A stretch of 64,000 nt of DNA from Gordonia hankookensis (GCF_014673215.1 NZ_JACWMS010000004.1:62001-126000); one strand, 5' to 3'. Counted from the first letter of the stretch, positions 26,319 through 35,198 are shown. A program made the numbers and translations. Notes: generated by a model not told the origin, from the sequence alone.

Positions 26319-27461
26319 ATGGCCGAACGCTCCTCCTGGGAAACCGACGACCTCACCGCGCTGCGTGATCTCGCTCGCAGCTTCTGTGAGAAAGAGATCA
26401 AGCCGAACATCGAGAAGTTCATCGACCAGCACCATGTCGACCGCGACCTGTGGAACAAGGCAGGTGAGCTGGGGCTCCTCTGCATGTCGATCCCGGAGGA
26501 GTACGGGGGCGGCGGTGGCACGTTCGCGCACGAGGCTGTGCTCATCGAAGAGCAGGCGCGCGTTGCCGATTCGTCCTGGGGCGCGAGCCTGCACAACGGG
26601 ATCGTCGCGCACTACCTCCTCGCATACGGATCCGAGGAGCAGAAGAAGACCTGGCTGCCCAGGATGGCCAGTGGGGAAGTGGTCGGCGCCATCGCGATGA
26701 CCGAACCGGGGACCGGTTCGGATCTGCAGAACGTGAAGACAAAGGCAATCCAGCAGGGCGACGACTACGTGATCGACGGGTCGAAGACCTTCATCACCAA
26801 CGGCAGCCAGGCCGATCTGATCATCGTGGTGGCCAAGACCGACACCAGCGAGGGCGCCAAGGGGATCTCGCTGATCCTCGTCGAAGCGACCCGTGAGGGT
26901 TTCCGCCGCGGCCGGGTCCTGGACAAGGTCGGTCAGCGTGGCCAGGACACGTCGGAGCTCTTCTTCGACGGTGTCCGCGTGCCGACCTCGAATCTGCTGG
27001 GGCAGGAAGAGGGTCAGGGCTTCATCCAGCTGATGCAGCAGCTACCGCAGGAGCGACTCATCATCGCGGTGGCCTCGGTGGCAGGCATGGAGAGTGCGGT
27101 TGCGCAGACCATCGAATACACCAAGGACCGCACCGCCTTCGGCCGACCGATCTTCGGATTCCAGAACACCAAGTTCAAGCTCGCCGAGGCCGCGACGGAG
27201 ACACGGATTGCGAGGGTCTTCGTGGACGACTGCATCACCAAACACCTCGACGGCAAGCTCGACATCCCGACCGTGGCGATGGCGAAGTGGTGGACCAGCG
27301 ATCGTGCCATGGTCGTGGCCGACGAATGCCTGCAACTCTTCGGTGGGTACGGCTACATGAACGAGTACCCGATCGCGCGGATGTGGGCCGACAACCGCGT
27401 GCAGAAGATCTACGCCGGGACCAACGAGATCATGAAGGAGATCATCGCGCGATCCCTCTGA
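26319..27461 (+). CDS. Acyl-CoA dehydrogenase (long-chain type)
   Basis: The 380-residue flavoprotein introduces the alpha,beta double bond in acyl-CoA. Family motifs are AMTEPGTGSDL (FAD/substrate), DRTAFGRPIF and the C-terminal IYAGTNEIMKEIIARSL. The position of the MCAD catalytic Glu is Ala here (IYAGT); as in LCAD, the base is probably the Glu of LPQERLIIA, E245. This places it with long-chain dehydrogenases. The ATG at 26319 has AAAGGG 9 nt upstream; an earlier ATG at 26283 lacks one. It converges on the ceramidase gene with only 19 bp between stops. Confidence 0.9.
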   Translation: MAERSSWETDDLTALRDLARSFCEKEIKPNIEKFIDQHHVDRDLWNKAGELGLLCMSIPEEYGGGGGTFAHEAVLIEEQARVADSSWGASLHNGIVAHYLLAYGSEEQKKTWLPRMASGEVVGAIAMTEPGTGSDLQNVKTKAIQQGDDYVIDGSKTFITNGSQADLIIVVAKTDTSEGAKGISLILVEATREGFRRGRVLDKVGQRGQDTSELFFDGVRVPTSNLLGQEEGQGFIQLMQQLPQERLIIAVASVAGMESAVAQTIEYTKDRTAFGRPIFGFQNTKFKLAEAATETRIARVFVDDCITKHLDGKLDIPTVAMAKWWTSDRAMVVADECLQLFGGYGYMNEYPIARMWADNRVQKIYAGTNEIMKEIIARSL

Positions 27462-27480
27462 GCTTCCCGAAGATCGTCGA

Positions 27481-29538
27481 TCAGCCGACCCGGAACTCCG
27501 TCGAGATGCCGCTGAACGACCGGGTGGATCCGTTGTCGGCCCGGCTGTCCCCGTGGTACCGGATGCGGAACCGGCCGGCGGTGCCCGACGGAATCGTCCA
27601 CTCGATCCGGATCACCGAGGCCTGGGACTCACCGGCCGGACGCCGCCAATGGAGTTCGGTCTCCCAGTCGTTGTCGTCGGCAACGGTGGTCCAGGACATA
27701 CCGTCTCGCCGTTGGATCTCGAGGTAGGTCCCGCCGGTGCGCAGCCGGTTGTTCGGGTGCGCACCGGCGAATTCGGCGACCGCCACCTGACCCGTCCGGT
27801 ACCGACCCGCCGGGCGGGTCAGCAGGTCTCCGTAGCCGCGGCCCGCCACCGGACGGTCGGGCGGAACCGGTGGCAGCAGGTCGGGCTGGAATCCCGACTT
27901 GTTCAGCGGGGCAGGGCCCCGGCCGAGTGGGCTGCCCGACGCCATCGCCGCGGCCAGTGCGTGGAACTCCTGCATGTAGGCCGACAGTGTCCATCGCCCG
28001 AATTGGGTCTCGCCGCCCTCGTATTGCTGGGCGTCGTACTCTTCGGGGGTGGTCACGTATTGCGTGTAGGAATTCGAATAGCCCTGCACCAGAACGTTGT
28101 CGGGGTCGATCCGCAACGCATCGGCGACGACGGTCCGTAGTCGGAGACCCGCGACGATGGTCACCTCGGCGGGCACCGCGACGAGGACGAGATCTCCGAT
28201 GCGGAGGATCTGCAGCGGGACGACCTGGGGTATCCATGGTGCCGGCGGCATGATCCCGAGCGGGAACAGGATGAACTTGGGGGCCTGCATGTCGCGGATC
28301 CACGGGGAGATGGGCGGTCGACGGTCGCCGCCGAACGCGGAGACCAGCGGGTTGGTCGTGCCCTCTTTCAGGAACGGGAGCTGAGATTTCCAGTTGTCCT
28401 CGGTGCTGGTCGCGGCTGCGGCGGCGCCCATCATCGCCGGCGTCGTGGCGGCCGGCCTGCCCTCGGGAGTGTATGCACCGTCGATCGTCACCGCAGACAT
28501 GTCGACGTAGCGCACGATGGAGTCGACACCGCCGCGGGACATCTGACGCGCGTCGTCGAACGCGGTTCGGCCTGCCAGGTATTGGCGTTCGCCGATCATC
28601 TCGCAGTTCGTCTTGTTGTCGGAGGTCGGACCGCCCGGATGCATCTTCACCAGGTTGAGATTCGGTGTCATGTCACCGCTGTTGGTCTGCGGGAAGGCCG
28701 CGACAAAGCCGGGATGGGTGCGCTCCCAGCGGTAGCTGGCGTAGCCCTTGTTGTCGCCGGCGATGAGCCGATTGCGATCGGTCAGTGACGTGCCGTGGGT
28801 GGAGAACCAGGTGATGGCGCCGATGTCGTTGTCGCCCTGCCGGAATCGCAGCACGGTGACCTTGGGGTCGATGGCCTCGGGGAAATGCTTTCGATCGGAG
28901 CCGGGGTTGAGGTCGAACGCGACCTTCGACCGGTTGCGGCTCGCGTTGTGCAGTTCTCCGTGGCCCAAGGAGAGCGTCCCGGGTGCGAGATTCTCATGCG
29001 CGCGGACGATGGCCGTGTAGATCCCGTTCAGCTCGGCCTCATAGGAGTTCTTCTTGAAGCCGTAGGCCGCAAGAGAATATGCGAAGTCCCAGGCCGTTCC
29101 CCCACAGGAGGCGTGACTGTGCGTTGCATTGAGATTGACGTTGCGCTCGGTGTATCGGGAGCCGAATCTCTGGCGGAGCAAGGGCATCAGGCCCATGTGG
29201 TGCGACTCGAAGAGACAGGCGATGTCCGCGGTCACGAACACCACTCGCTCCCCGGTGGCGCGGTCGACGATGATGTAGGCCCGTGCCCAGCAGCGCTGGA
29301 GGAGGCCTGCCGCGACCTGGTCGGCGTCGGAGTACCCCATCATGCCCTGGCCGGCGATCGCGCCGGTGATGTCGGCGATACCGCAACCGACGAGGAGGTC
29401 GGTACTCCCCGTGCCGGGCACCGGGCCGGACGCCTTCGGCGCCGCGTCGGCCACCGGCGGCCCAGCGGTGAGTGCGGCGCCGCCTGCGACGGCCGTCGCC
29501 GCAACCCCGGCGAGGAGCTGTCTACGTGTCACGTCCAT
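27481..29538 (-). CDS. Tat-exported neutral/alkaline ceramidase-like hydrolase
   Basis: The 685-residue protein begins with a twin-arginine signal (MDVTRRQLLAG, then a hydrophobic stretch and DAA cleavage site). The body matches neutral ceramidases, which split ceramide into sphingosine and fatty acid. Zinc-site residues are visible in NATHSHASCGG (H140, H142) and STHGTS (H248). The catalytic hexapeptide, normally GDVSPN, is GDMTPN, with Thr291 in place of the nucleophilic Ser. A C-terminal beta domain ends the chain. It is the last gene of a minus-strand unit (amine oxidase, TetR, ceramidase; gaps 12 and 49 bp). The substrate could be another N-acyl amine lipid. Confidence 0.85.
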   Translation of the reverse strand: MDVTRRQLLAGVAATAVAGGAALTAGPPVADAAPKASGPVPGTGSTDLLVGCGIADITGAIAGQGMMGYSDADQVAAGLLQRCWARAYIIVDRATGERVVFVTADIACLFESHHMGLMPLLRQRFGSRYTERNVNLNATHSHASCGGTAWDFAYSLAAYGFKKNSYEAELNGIYTAIVRAHENLAPGTLSLGHGELHNASRNRSKVAFDLNPGSDRKHFPEAIDPKVTVLRFRQGDNDIGAITWFSTHGTSLTDRNRLIAGDNKGYASYRWERTHPGFVAAFPQTNSGDMTPNLNLVKMHPGGPTSDNKTNCEMIGERQYLAGRTAFDDARQMSRGGVDSIVRYVDMSAVTIDGAYTPEGRPAATTPAMMGAAAAATSTEDNWKSQLPFLKEGTTNPLVSAFGGDRRPPISPWIRDMQAPKFILFPLGIMPPAPWIPQVVPLQILRIGDLVLVAVPAEVTIVAGLRLRTVVADALRIDPDNVLVQGYSNSYTQYVTTPEEYDAQQYEGGETQFGRWTLSAYMQEFHALAAAMASGSPLGRGPAPLNKSGFQPDLLPPVPPDRPVAGRGYGDLLTRPAGRYRTGQVAVAEFAGAHPNNRLRTGGTYLEIQRRDGMSWTTVADDNDWETELHWRRPAGESQASVIRIEWTIPSGTAGRFRIRYHGDSRADNGSTRSFSGISTEFRVG

Positions 29539-29587
29539 GATCTGTCCCCCTGTCGATCTCGCGTCATCGTCGACGCACAGATGTTGA

Positions 29588-30217
29588 TCAGCTCGAGCGT
29601 GTGCGGGTCACGTGGCCGAGAAGCAGCGTCACGGTCGCCTCGGCGACGCGTTCGCAGACAGCGCGGTCGCGCGTGTTGAGATAGGCGAGGGTGATCCCGT
29701 CCGTTGCCGCGACCACGAGCGGGGCCAGTTCGTCGGTCGGACGGTCCCATTCGACTCCGGCCTGCTCGGCGCCGACGTCGAGCCCGTATGCGATGGCCTC
29801 GTAATAGCGGCGGTACATGTCGGCGCCGAGCCCGGCGAGCCCGGCGGTCTGCCTCGCGTACTGGTTGAGTGAGATCATCGCCTGCTCACGGTCCGGATCC
29901 TCGATCAGACCGTCTATATAGCCGAACAGGCTCTCTCGCAGCATGATCCGGATTCCGTCGAAGCCGCCGATGCCATCTGCCGATGCGGCCGTCAGCGCGT
30001 CGGCGATCACTGCCAACTCCGTGTCGGTACCGCGCTCCACCAGCGCGGCCAGCAGGTCGTCCCGCGAAGAGAAGACATAGTGGAATGTCGACAGCGTCAT
30101 CCCCGCCTCGGCGCAGATCGCCCGCGTGGTGGCGCCGTCGACGCCGTCGCGGGCGATCACCCGAAACGCTGCGTCGAGCAGCAACTCGCGGCGCCTCTCG
30201 ACAGGCATCCTGGCCAT
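29588..30217 (-). CDS. TetR-family regulator of the amine oxidase-ceramidase operon
   Basis: The 209-residue protein has a TetR helix-turn-helix (TTRAICAEAGMTLSTFHYVF, residues about 30-49) followed by a helical ligand domain. It sits between the amine oxidase gene (12 bp upstream) and the ceramidase gene (49 bp downstream), so it is probably part of the unit it controls. A perfect 20-bp palindrome upstream of the amine oxidase gene (31778-31797) is the obvious candidate operator. The ligand may be an amine, a sphingoid base or a fatty acid derivative; this is inference from the neighbours. Confidence 0.87.
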   Translation of the reverse strand: MARMPVERRRELLLDAAFRVIARDGVDGATTRAICAEAGMTLSTFHYVFSSRDDLLAALVERGTDTELAVIADALTAASADGIGGFDGIRIMLRESLFGYIDGLIEDPDREQAMISLNQYARQTAGLAGLGADMYRRYYEAIAYGLDVGAEQAGVEWDRPTDELAPLVVAATDGITLAYLNTRDRAVCERVAEATVTLLLGHVTRTRSS

Positions 30218-30229
30218 GATGTGCGCGGA

Positions 30230-31705
30230 TCAGCGGAGGTCGGCGAGGACTTCGCGTGCGGCGCGCCGGCCCGATCGCACCGCACCGTCCATGTATCCGG
30301 TCCAGTAGTCGGCGGTCTCGGTGCCTGCCCAGTGGATGGGGCCGACCGGATCACGCAGTGCCGGGCCGTATCTGGTCAAGGTCCCCGGCGAGCTGACCGC
30401 AACCGGACCGCCCTGCGACCACTCCTCGAGATCCCACTTGAACACGCCGTAGTCGATGAGATCGCGCGCCTCCGGACCGAAGTAGTCGACGAAGTTGCCG
30501 ACGCACTCACGCACGATCTGACTCTCCGGTGCGTGATCGAGTCTGCGCATGGCATCGGCGGAGATGAACCCGATGAGTATGTGACGACCTTCGGCATGAC
30601 TCTCGAAGGTCACATCGATCGGCCGCCCGTTGCCGATCACTTGACCGGAGAAACCCTTGTCCCGCCAGAACGGTCGTCGGTAGACCGCGGAGAACTTGCT
30701 GACCGCCCCCATGTGGAACCCGCGACTGAGGGCGACGCGTGCGGCAGGCAGGCCGGGTCGGTACCTGATCTGACCGCTGATCGCCGGCGACATCGCGACG
30801 ATGACCTTGCGTGCGCGGAATGTCCCGGCATCGCTGTTGACCGAGGCGATCCCGCCCGTGTGGTCGATGGAGCGAACCGGCGCGTTGTACACGACACGTC
30901 GCCCGAGGGCGTTCGCCATGCGCAACGGGATCAGCGCCGCTCCGCCCTCGAAGAGACTCTCCTGCGCGCCGCCGTCGGTGCTCAGCAGGCGGATGAGCGT
31001 TCCGGGATTGTTCTCGTCGCCCGACGCCGCGATGTAGTTGATGTAGTAGAGGGCCGAGACCTCGTCGGGACGCACGGAGAGGGCGGCCGACATCGCGATG
31101 CTGGTGAGCATGCGTGCGGTCGGGTCAGAGGTGATGGAGTCGGTGTACTGCTTCCAGGTGATCGAATCCAGGTGGCGGGCATTCGGATGCTTCCAGGCTT
31201 CGCCGACCGGGTAGGGGAGCAGGGCCTCGGCCTGGGCGCGGGCCAGTGCCGGCAGCGCCGCGAGGGTCGAGAACTCCGCGGGCAGCGGTAGCGCCGCGGG
31301 CATCCGGGTGCCCTTGTCCGTGTTCCAGAAGACGCTGTCGCCCTGGTTGTAGGTGCGGATCGACCGCACATCGTATTCGCGCGCGAGGCCGGCGATGTGG
31401 TTCTGCGTCGGCCCGATGAACTCTGCTCCGGCATCGAGGGTGGCGCCTGCCCTCGGCGTGGTGATGTTGTGGACCCGCCCACCAGCCCGGTTGCGGGCCT
31501 CCAACACGACGACGGACGCTCCGGACTCGCTCAGGGTCTTGGCCGCCGACAACCCGGACAGTCCGCCACCGACCACGATCGCATCGACCGTGTCGCCGGG
31601 AGCGGCCGCCGCGCGACCGCTGCCGAGTGTGGCCACGCCGGCGACCGCGCCCGCGGTCGCGACTGCGCCGCCCAGAAAGACGCGGCGTGAGATGTCTTGG
31701 CTCAT
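30230..31705 (-). CDS. Tat-exported flavin monoamine oxidase-like protein
   Basis: The 491-residue flavoprotein oxidises an amine with release of hydrogen peroxide. It opens with a twin-arginine signal (SRRVFLGG and a long Ala/Gly-rich segment). The FAD dinucleotide fold is G46-x-G48-x2-G51 with E69 binding ribose, followed by the RAGGR motif. The C-terminal MAO signature is WAGTETADYWTGYMDGAV. The ATG at 31705 was chosen so that the Tat motif lies at the N-terminus; an earlier ATG would put 14 extra residues ahead of it. It is the first gene of an operon with a TetR regulator and a ceramidase. Natural substrate unknown; amino-acid or polyamine oxidase activity is also possible. Confidence 0.87.
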   Translation of the reverse strand: MSQDISRRVFLGGAVATAGAVAGVATLGSGRAAAAPGDTVDAIVVGGGLSGLSAAKTLSESGASVVVLEARNRAGGRVHNITTPRAGATLDAGAEFIGPTQNHIAGLAREYDVRSIRTYNQGDSVFWNTDKGTRMPAALPLPAEFSTLAALPALARAQAEALLPYPVGEAWKHPNARHLDSITWKQYTDSITSDPTARMLTSIAMSAALSVRPDEVSALYYINYIAASGDENNPGTLIRLLSTDGGAQESLFEGGAALIPLRMANALGRRVVYNAPVRSIDHTGGIASVNSDAGTFRARKVIVAMSPAISGQIRYRPGLPAARVALSRGFHMGAVSKFSAVYRRPFWRDKGFSGQVIGNGRPIDVTFESHAEGRHILIGFISADAMRRLDHAPESQIVRECVGNFVDYFGPEARDLIDYGVFKWDLEEWSQGGPVAVSSPGTLTRYGPALRDPVGPIHWAGTETADYWTGYMDGAVRSGRRAAREVLADLR

Positions 31706-31777
31706 GAAGGTTTCCGATCCTGACCAGGGACTGCTGGAGTCCGCCACGGGGTACGACCAAACGTTAGGGTCCGAATG

Positions 31778-31797
31778 TTCAGGTCATTTGACCTGAA
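31778..31797. promoter_or_regulatory. Perfect 20-bp palindrome, candidate TetR operator
   Basis: TTCAGGTCA and TGACCTGAA are exact inverted repeats around TT. The site lies 73 bp upstream of the amine oxidase gene, just upstream of a TAACGT box (minus strand, 31759-31764). Size and symmetry are typical of a TetR dimer site. Confidence 0.65.
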
Positions 31798-31985
31798 GTA
31801 ACGGCAGAGTAACAGGTGCCTGTGTCGTACGTCTCGGAGGTCGTGGTGTTTCGGACCCGGTCACCCTGGGTGGACACCATCGAAATCACCCCACCGCCGA
31901 CGAATCATCCCTGCGGTGCGCGGGGCATCGTCGGCGACGGGGTGGAGTGGAAGGCGAACCACGAGGACGTGATCCGCTGGTCGCG

Positions 31986-32147
31986 CTACTTGTACTTCTT
32001 GATGATCTTGGCCGCCTCATCGGCGTCGACATTCTTCGCCACGAGCTTGGCGTTCTTGGTCTTCCGGATGGAGTACTTGCCATCCTTCTTCGCCGCGGCA
32101 ACGTGCAGACCGACCTTCTTGGCCGCCTTGTTCAGATCCTCGAGCAT
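31986..32147 (-). CDS. Small Lys-rich protein of unknown function (53 residues)
   Basis: The product starts MLEDLNKAAKKVGLHV and ends in ADEAAKIIKKYK; about a quarter of its residues are Lys. It has no signal peptide or membrane segment. No Shine-Dalgarno is present, but a TACCAT box ends 7 nt before the ATG, the same layout as other leaderless genes here. It lies 70 bp downstream of the threonine aldolase gene on the same strand. I do not recognise a family; a nucleic-acid-binding role would fit the charge but is a guess. The stretch 31798-31985 downstream holds nothing I can see. Confidence 0.6.
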   Translation of the reverse strand: MLEDLNKAAKKVGLHVAAAKKDGKYSIRKTKNAKLVAKNVDADEAAKIIKKYK

Positions 32148-32154
32148 GCGCGGG

Positions 32155-32160
32155 ATGGTA
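32155..32160 (-). promoter_or_regulatory. Putative -10 box (TACCAT) of the 53-residue gene
   Basis: TACCAT lies 7 nt before the ATG at 32147, compatible with a leaderless transcript. Confidence 0.4.
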
Positions 32161-32217
32161 CGGGATGGAGGTGAACAGTCGGCGTCGCGACTCAGGTGGC
32201 CCGCGGCGACCGGGCGG

Positions 32218-33294
32218 CTACGCCGCGTCCTGCGCCCGTCGGATCGCCGCCACGAGCGCATCGACCGCGTCCGGCGTCGTTGCGTGGGATGTGACGAGTC
32301 GCGCGACACCCGGCTCGGGGTGGCCGTGATGAAAGACGAAGCCGTCGTCGGTGAGTGCCTCGACGGTCGCATCTGGCAGGTGGCAGAACACGATGTTCGC
32401 CCCACCTGTTCCGCGCACGTGCACGTGCGGGGTGGCGCGTAGGCCGTCGACGAGGCGCTCGGCCATCGCGTTGGCGTGGCGAGCGTTGCGCATCCAGACG
32501 TCGTCGGTCAGGTACGCGGCGAGTTGGGCGGACTGAAAACGCATCTTCGAGGTGAGCTGCCCCGCCCGCTTGACCCGATAGGCGAGTTCCGTCCCGAGTG
32601 TCGTGTCGAAGGCGACCACGGCATCGGTGGTGAGGCCGCCGTTCTTCGTCACCCCGAAGGAAAGGATGTCGACGCCCGCGCGCCAGGTCATCTCGGCCGC
32701 AGTGATATCCAGTGCGACAAGCGCGTTCGTGAAGCGAGCGCCGTCCATGTGTACCCGGAGGCCCGCGTCGTGGGCGATCGTGGTCAAGGCGCGGATCTCG
32801 TCGACGGTGTAGACCGATCCGCTCTCGGTGGCCTGCGTGATGCTGACGACCTGGGGCTGGGCACTGTGGATGCTGCCGACACCGGCGCGCACGGCACGAC
32901 CGAGTTCGTCGGGATCGATCTTGCCGTCCGGGCCGTCGAGGGGGATGAGCTTTCCGCCCGAGGTGAAGAACTCCGGCGCGCCGCACTCGTCGTAGAAGAT
33001 GTGGCTCCCGCGATGACAGAGGACCGACCCCCACGGATCGAGGAGGGTGGCCAGGGCCAACCCGTTGGCCGCGGATCCCGTCGACACGCAGTGCACGATC
33101 GCCTCGTGGCCGAAGACTTCGGTGACCTTGCGTCGGGCTTCCACGGTGTACGCGTCCTCGCCGTACGCGAGGTGTCCGCCTGCCGATGCGCGTGCGACGG
33201 CTTCGACGATCTCGGTCGAAGCACCGACAGCGTTGTCGCTGGCGAACATCCGATCGGCCGGGTGGCGCACGAGCGTGGCGTCCGATTCAGGCAT
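32218..33294 (-). CDS. Low-specificity threonine aldolase family PLP enzyme
   Basis: The 358-residue protein belongs to fold-type I PLP enzymes that split beta-hydroxy amino acids such as threonine into glycine and an aldehyde. Visible motifs are FASDNAVGAS at the N-terminus, VSTGSAANGLAL (cofactor phosphate), GLRVHMDGARFTNA (the Asp that pairs with the PLP nitrogen) and SFGVTKNGG with the Schiff-base Lys. The ATG at 33294 gives the usual family length; there is no Shine-Dalgarno but a TACACT box lies 7 nt upstream. The 53-residue gene follows on the same strand. Confidence 0.9.
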   Translation of the reverse strand: MPESDATLVRHPADRMFASDNAVGASTEIVEAVARASAGGHLAYGEDAYTVEARRKVTEVFGHEAIVHCVSTGSAANGLALATLLDPWGSVLCHRGSHIFYDECGAPEFFTSGGKLIPLDGPDGKIDPDELGRAVRAGVGSIHSAQPQVVSITQATESGSVYTVDEIRALTTIAHDAGLRVHMDGARFTNALVALDITAAEMTWRAGVDILSFGVTKNGGLTTDAVVAFDTTLGTELAYRVKRAGQLTSKMRFQSAQLAAYLTDDVWMRNARHANAMAERLVDGLRATPHVHVRGTGGANIVFCHLPDATVEALTDDGFVFHHGHPEPGVARLVTSHATTPDAVDALVAAIRRAQDAA

Positions 33295-33301
33295 GAGCAC
33301 A

Positions 33302-33307
33302 AGTGTA
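33302..33307 (-). promoter_or_regulatory. Putative -10 box (TACACT) of the threonine aldolase gene, leaderless type
   Basis: TACACT ends 7 nt before the ATG at 33294 and fits TANNNT well. Confidence 0.5.
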
Positions 33308-33345
33308 GGTGGATCGAGCAGCAGCCCTCGGAGTCGCCGACGAAC

Positions 33346-33379
33346 AATGCCCCACCTGCGACAGCGCAGGTGGGGCATT
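33346..33379 (-). terminator. Terminator hairpin after tRNA-His
   Basis: A perfect 15-bp stem (arms 33346-33360 and 33365-33379, AATGCCCCACCTGCG and its complement) has a 4-nt loop and starts 12 nt past the tRNA-His 3' end. It also insulates the threonine aldolase promoter. Confidence 0.85.
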
Positions 33380-33390
33380 GATTCTGTCGG

Positions 33391-33464
33391 GGTGGATGAC
33401 GGGACTCGAACCCGCGACAGCCAGGATCACAACCTGGTGCTCTACCAACTGAACTACATCCACC
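33391..33464 (-). tRNA. tRNA-His (anticodon GTG)
   Basis: The acceptor GTGGATG pairs with CATCCAC, the anticodon stem CCAGG/CCTGG holds loop TTGTGAT, and the T loop is TTCGAGT. The template gives G at position -1 (33464) opposite C73, the His-tRNA identity pair. No CCA is encoded. Confidence 0.96.
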
Positions 33465-33566
33465 ATCGGCGTCCGTCACCCAGGATCGCTCACCGGGTTC
33501 CAGAGCCAAGGTCATACTCTAGCCGGTCGGGCCGCCCGAACTCCAATCGGCAGGCGGTGCGCGTGT

Positions 33567-34166
33567 TCACGCAGGTCCGAGGTCCTTCACGATGGCAGCG
33601 AGGTCGTCGGCGTCAGGACCGGGTGCCGCCACGAAGACGGCTGTCCGGTAGTACTTCAGCTCGCGGATGGACTCCCGTACGTCGGCGAGTGCGCGGTGGG
33701 CGAGTCCCTTCTCGGGCTGCCCGTAGTAGATCTTCGGGTACCAGCGGCGGCACAGCTCCTTGATCGAGCTCACGTCGACCATGCGGTAGTGCAGGTAGGC
33801 GTCGAGTTCTGGCATGTCCCGGGCGATGAAGCCGCGGTCGGTGGCGATCGAATTGCCCGCCAGTGGCACGGCGCCTGCCGTGGTCACCTGGGTACGGATG
33901 TAGTCGAGGACCTGCTTCTCGGCTTCTGCGACGGTCACCGTCGAGGCGCGCACCTCGTCGGTCAGGCCAGATGCCGCGTGCATCTTGGTGACCACGTCCG
34001 GCATCGCCGCCAGGTCGTCGTCGGAAGCGTGGATCACGATGTCCACGCCGTCACCGAGGACGTTGAGTTCGCTGTCGGTGACGAGCGCGGCGATCTCGAT
34101 CAGCTTGTCCGATTCGAGACGCAGACCGGTCATCTCACAATCGATCCACACCAGTTTGTCCTGCAT
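33567..34166 (-). CDS. orn: Oligoribonuclease
   Basis: The 199-residue enzyme degrades RNA dinucleotides and pGpG to mononucleotides, completing RNA and cyclic-di-GMP turnover. It shows the DEDDh exonuclease residues: D9 and E11 in [10 protein letters not shown], the Asp of [11 protein letters not shown], and His and Asp in [11 protein letters not shown]. Length and motifs are typical of the family. The ATG at 34166 was chosen because the protein then begins with the family sequence [11 protein letters not shown]; a TAAGGT box lies 7 nt before it. The spacer to the SDR gene (34167-34362) shows no gene. Confidence 0.96.
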   Translation of the reverse strand: MQDKLVWIDCEMTGLRLESDKLIEIAALVTDSELNVLGDGVDIVIHASDDDLAAMPDVVTKMHAASGLTDEVRASTVTVAEAEKQVLDYIRTQVTTAGAVPLAGNSIATDRGFIARDMPELDAYLHYRMVDVSSIKELCRRWYPKIYYGQPEKGLAHRALADVRESIRELKYYRTAVFVAAPGPDADDLAAIVKDLGPA

Positions 34167-34173
34167 CCGGTCA

Positions 34174-34179
34174 ACCTTA
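34174..34179 (-). promoter_or_regulatory. Putative -10 box (TAAGGT) of orn
   Basis: TAAGGT ends 7 nt before the orn ATG. The AAGG within it could alternatively serve as a ribosome binding site. Confidence 0.45.
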
Positions 34180-34362
34180 GTCGTCGGTGCCGTTCGCGAC
34201 GGGTGGTGATGGCCATTGTTTGCCGTGGTGCACGTGCTGATACGGCCACGTGGATGACAGGACAGCTGTGTGACCGACCCCGAGAACGCCGCGACATCGA
34301 TGCGGCGGCGCGGGAGCGGACCATCTGTTGACGATGGGCTCCGGCACATGCGCTTGTCAGAA

Positions 34363-35184
34363 CTACGGATTCGCAGGGTCGTCGCCACCGAGTCGGCGAT
34401 AGAAACTGCCGACGATCGGCGCGACGACCGCGCGCGGACTGTAACCACCTGCCACCGACATCGCTTTGGACAGGGTGCCCGGAACCACGCGCATCTTGTT
34501 GTTCTCCAACGCATCCAGGCTCAACTCCGCGACCTTGGCGCTGGAGTGCCAGAGGAAGTCGGGGACCACACGATCGACGATCGAGGCGTCTTCGGGAGCG
34601 GGTGTCGAGGTGCGTACCGGGCCGGGGGCGAGCAGCGTCACGTGGACGCCCCGGGGACCGACCTCACCGCGCAGCGACTCGCTGAACGAGTTCACGAAGG
34701 CCTTCGTGGCCGCATAGGTGGCGTTGTTGGGGATGGGCATGTTCCCGGCGGCCGAACCCACCATGAGGATGCCGCCGGAACCACGGCGCACCATCTGGGG
34801 CAGCACCGCCAGGGTCAGGTCATGGACGGCGTTCACGTTCAGGCGGACCTGTGCGCGCTCGTAGTCGGGGTCGAGCTCGCTGAGGGCCCCGAACGTCGAG
34901 ATGCCCGCGTTGTTGCAGAGGACGGAGATCTCACGGTCGGCCAGCTCGGCGCAGAAGACCTCCACGGCGCACGGATCCGACAGATCCACTGCCCGGACCT
35001 CGGCCTGGACATCGTGGCGTGTGCGGATTCGGGCGGAGAGATCTTCGAGGATGTCGCCGCGCCGGGCGACCAGGATGAGCGAGTGCCCGCGCGCGGCCAA
35101 GTCCCAGGCGAGGGCCATCCCGATGCCCGATGAGGCGCCGGTCACCACGGCGCGGGCGGACTCGTTCGGCGCAGGTATACCCAT
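34363..35184 (-). CDS. Short-chain dehydrogenase/reductase (Rv2509-like)
   Basis: The 273-residue protein has the classical SDR set: TGASSGIG for the cofactor, NNAG, a Ser in GSAAG and the Y-x3-K pair in YAATKAF. ARR after the second strand favours NADPH. Its position next to orn matches M. tuberculosis Rv2509, and the family includes the mycolate-motif reductase CmrA; the exact substrate is not certain. The ATG at 35184 fits the family start; TAGGAT 7 nt upstream could be a -10 box or, through AGGA, a ribosome binding site. The fadH terminator hairpin lies just upstream. Confidence 0.87.
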   Translation of the reverse strand: MGIPAPNESARAVVTGASSGIGMALAWDLAARGHSLILVARRGDILEDLSARIRTRHDVQAEVRAVDLSDPCAVEVFCAELADREISVLCNNAGISTFGALSELDPDYERAQVRLNVNAVHDLTLAVLPQMVRRGSGGILMVGSAAGNMPIPNNATYAATKAFVNSFSESLRGEVGPRGVHVTLLAPGPVRTSTPAPEDASIVDRVVPDFLWHSSAKVAELSLDALENNKMRVVPGTLSKAMSVAGGYSPRAVVAPIVGSFYRRLGGDDPANP

Positions 35185-35191
35185 GACAGAA

Positions 35192-35197
35192 ATCCTA
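35192..35197 (-). promoter_or_regulatory. Putative -10 box (TAGGAT) of the SDR gene
   Basis: TAGGAT ends 7 nt before the ATG. It directly abuts the fadH terminator hairpin, so the promoter's upstream part would overlap that hairpin. Confidence 0.4.
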
Positions 35198-35198
35198 G

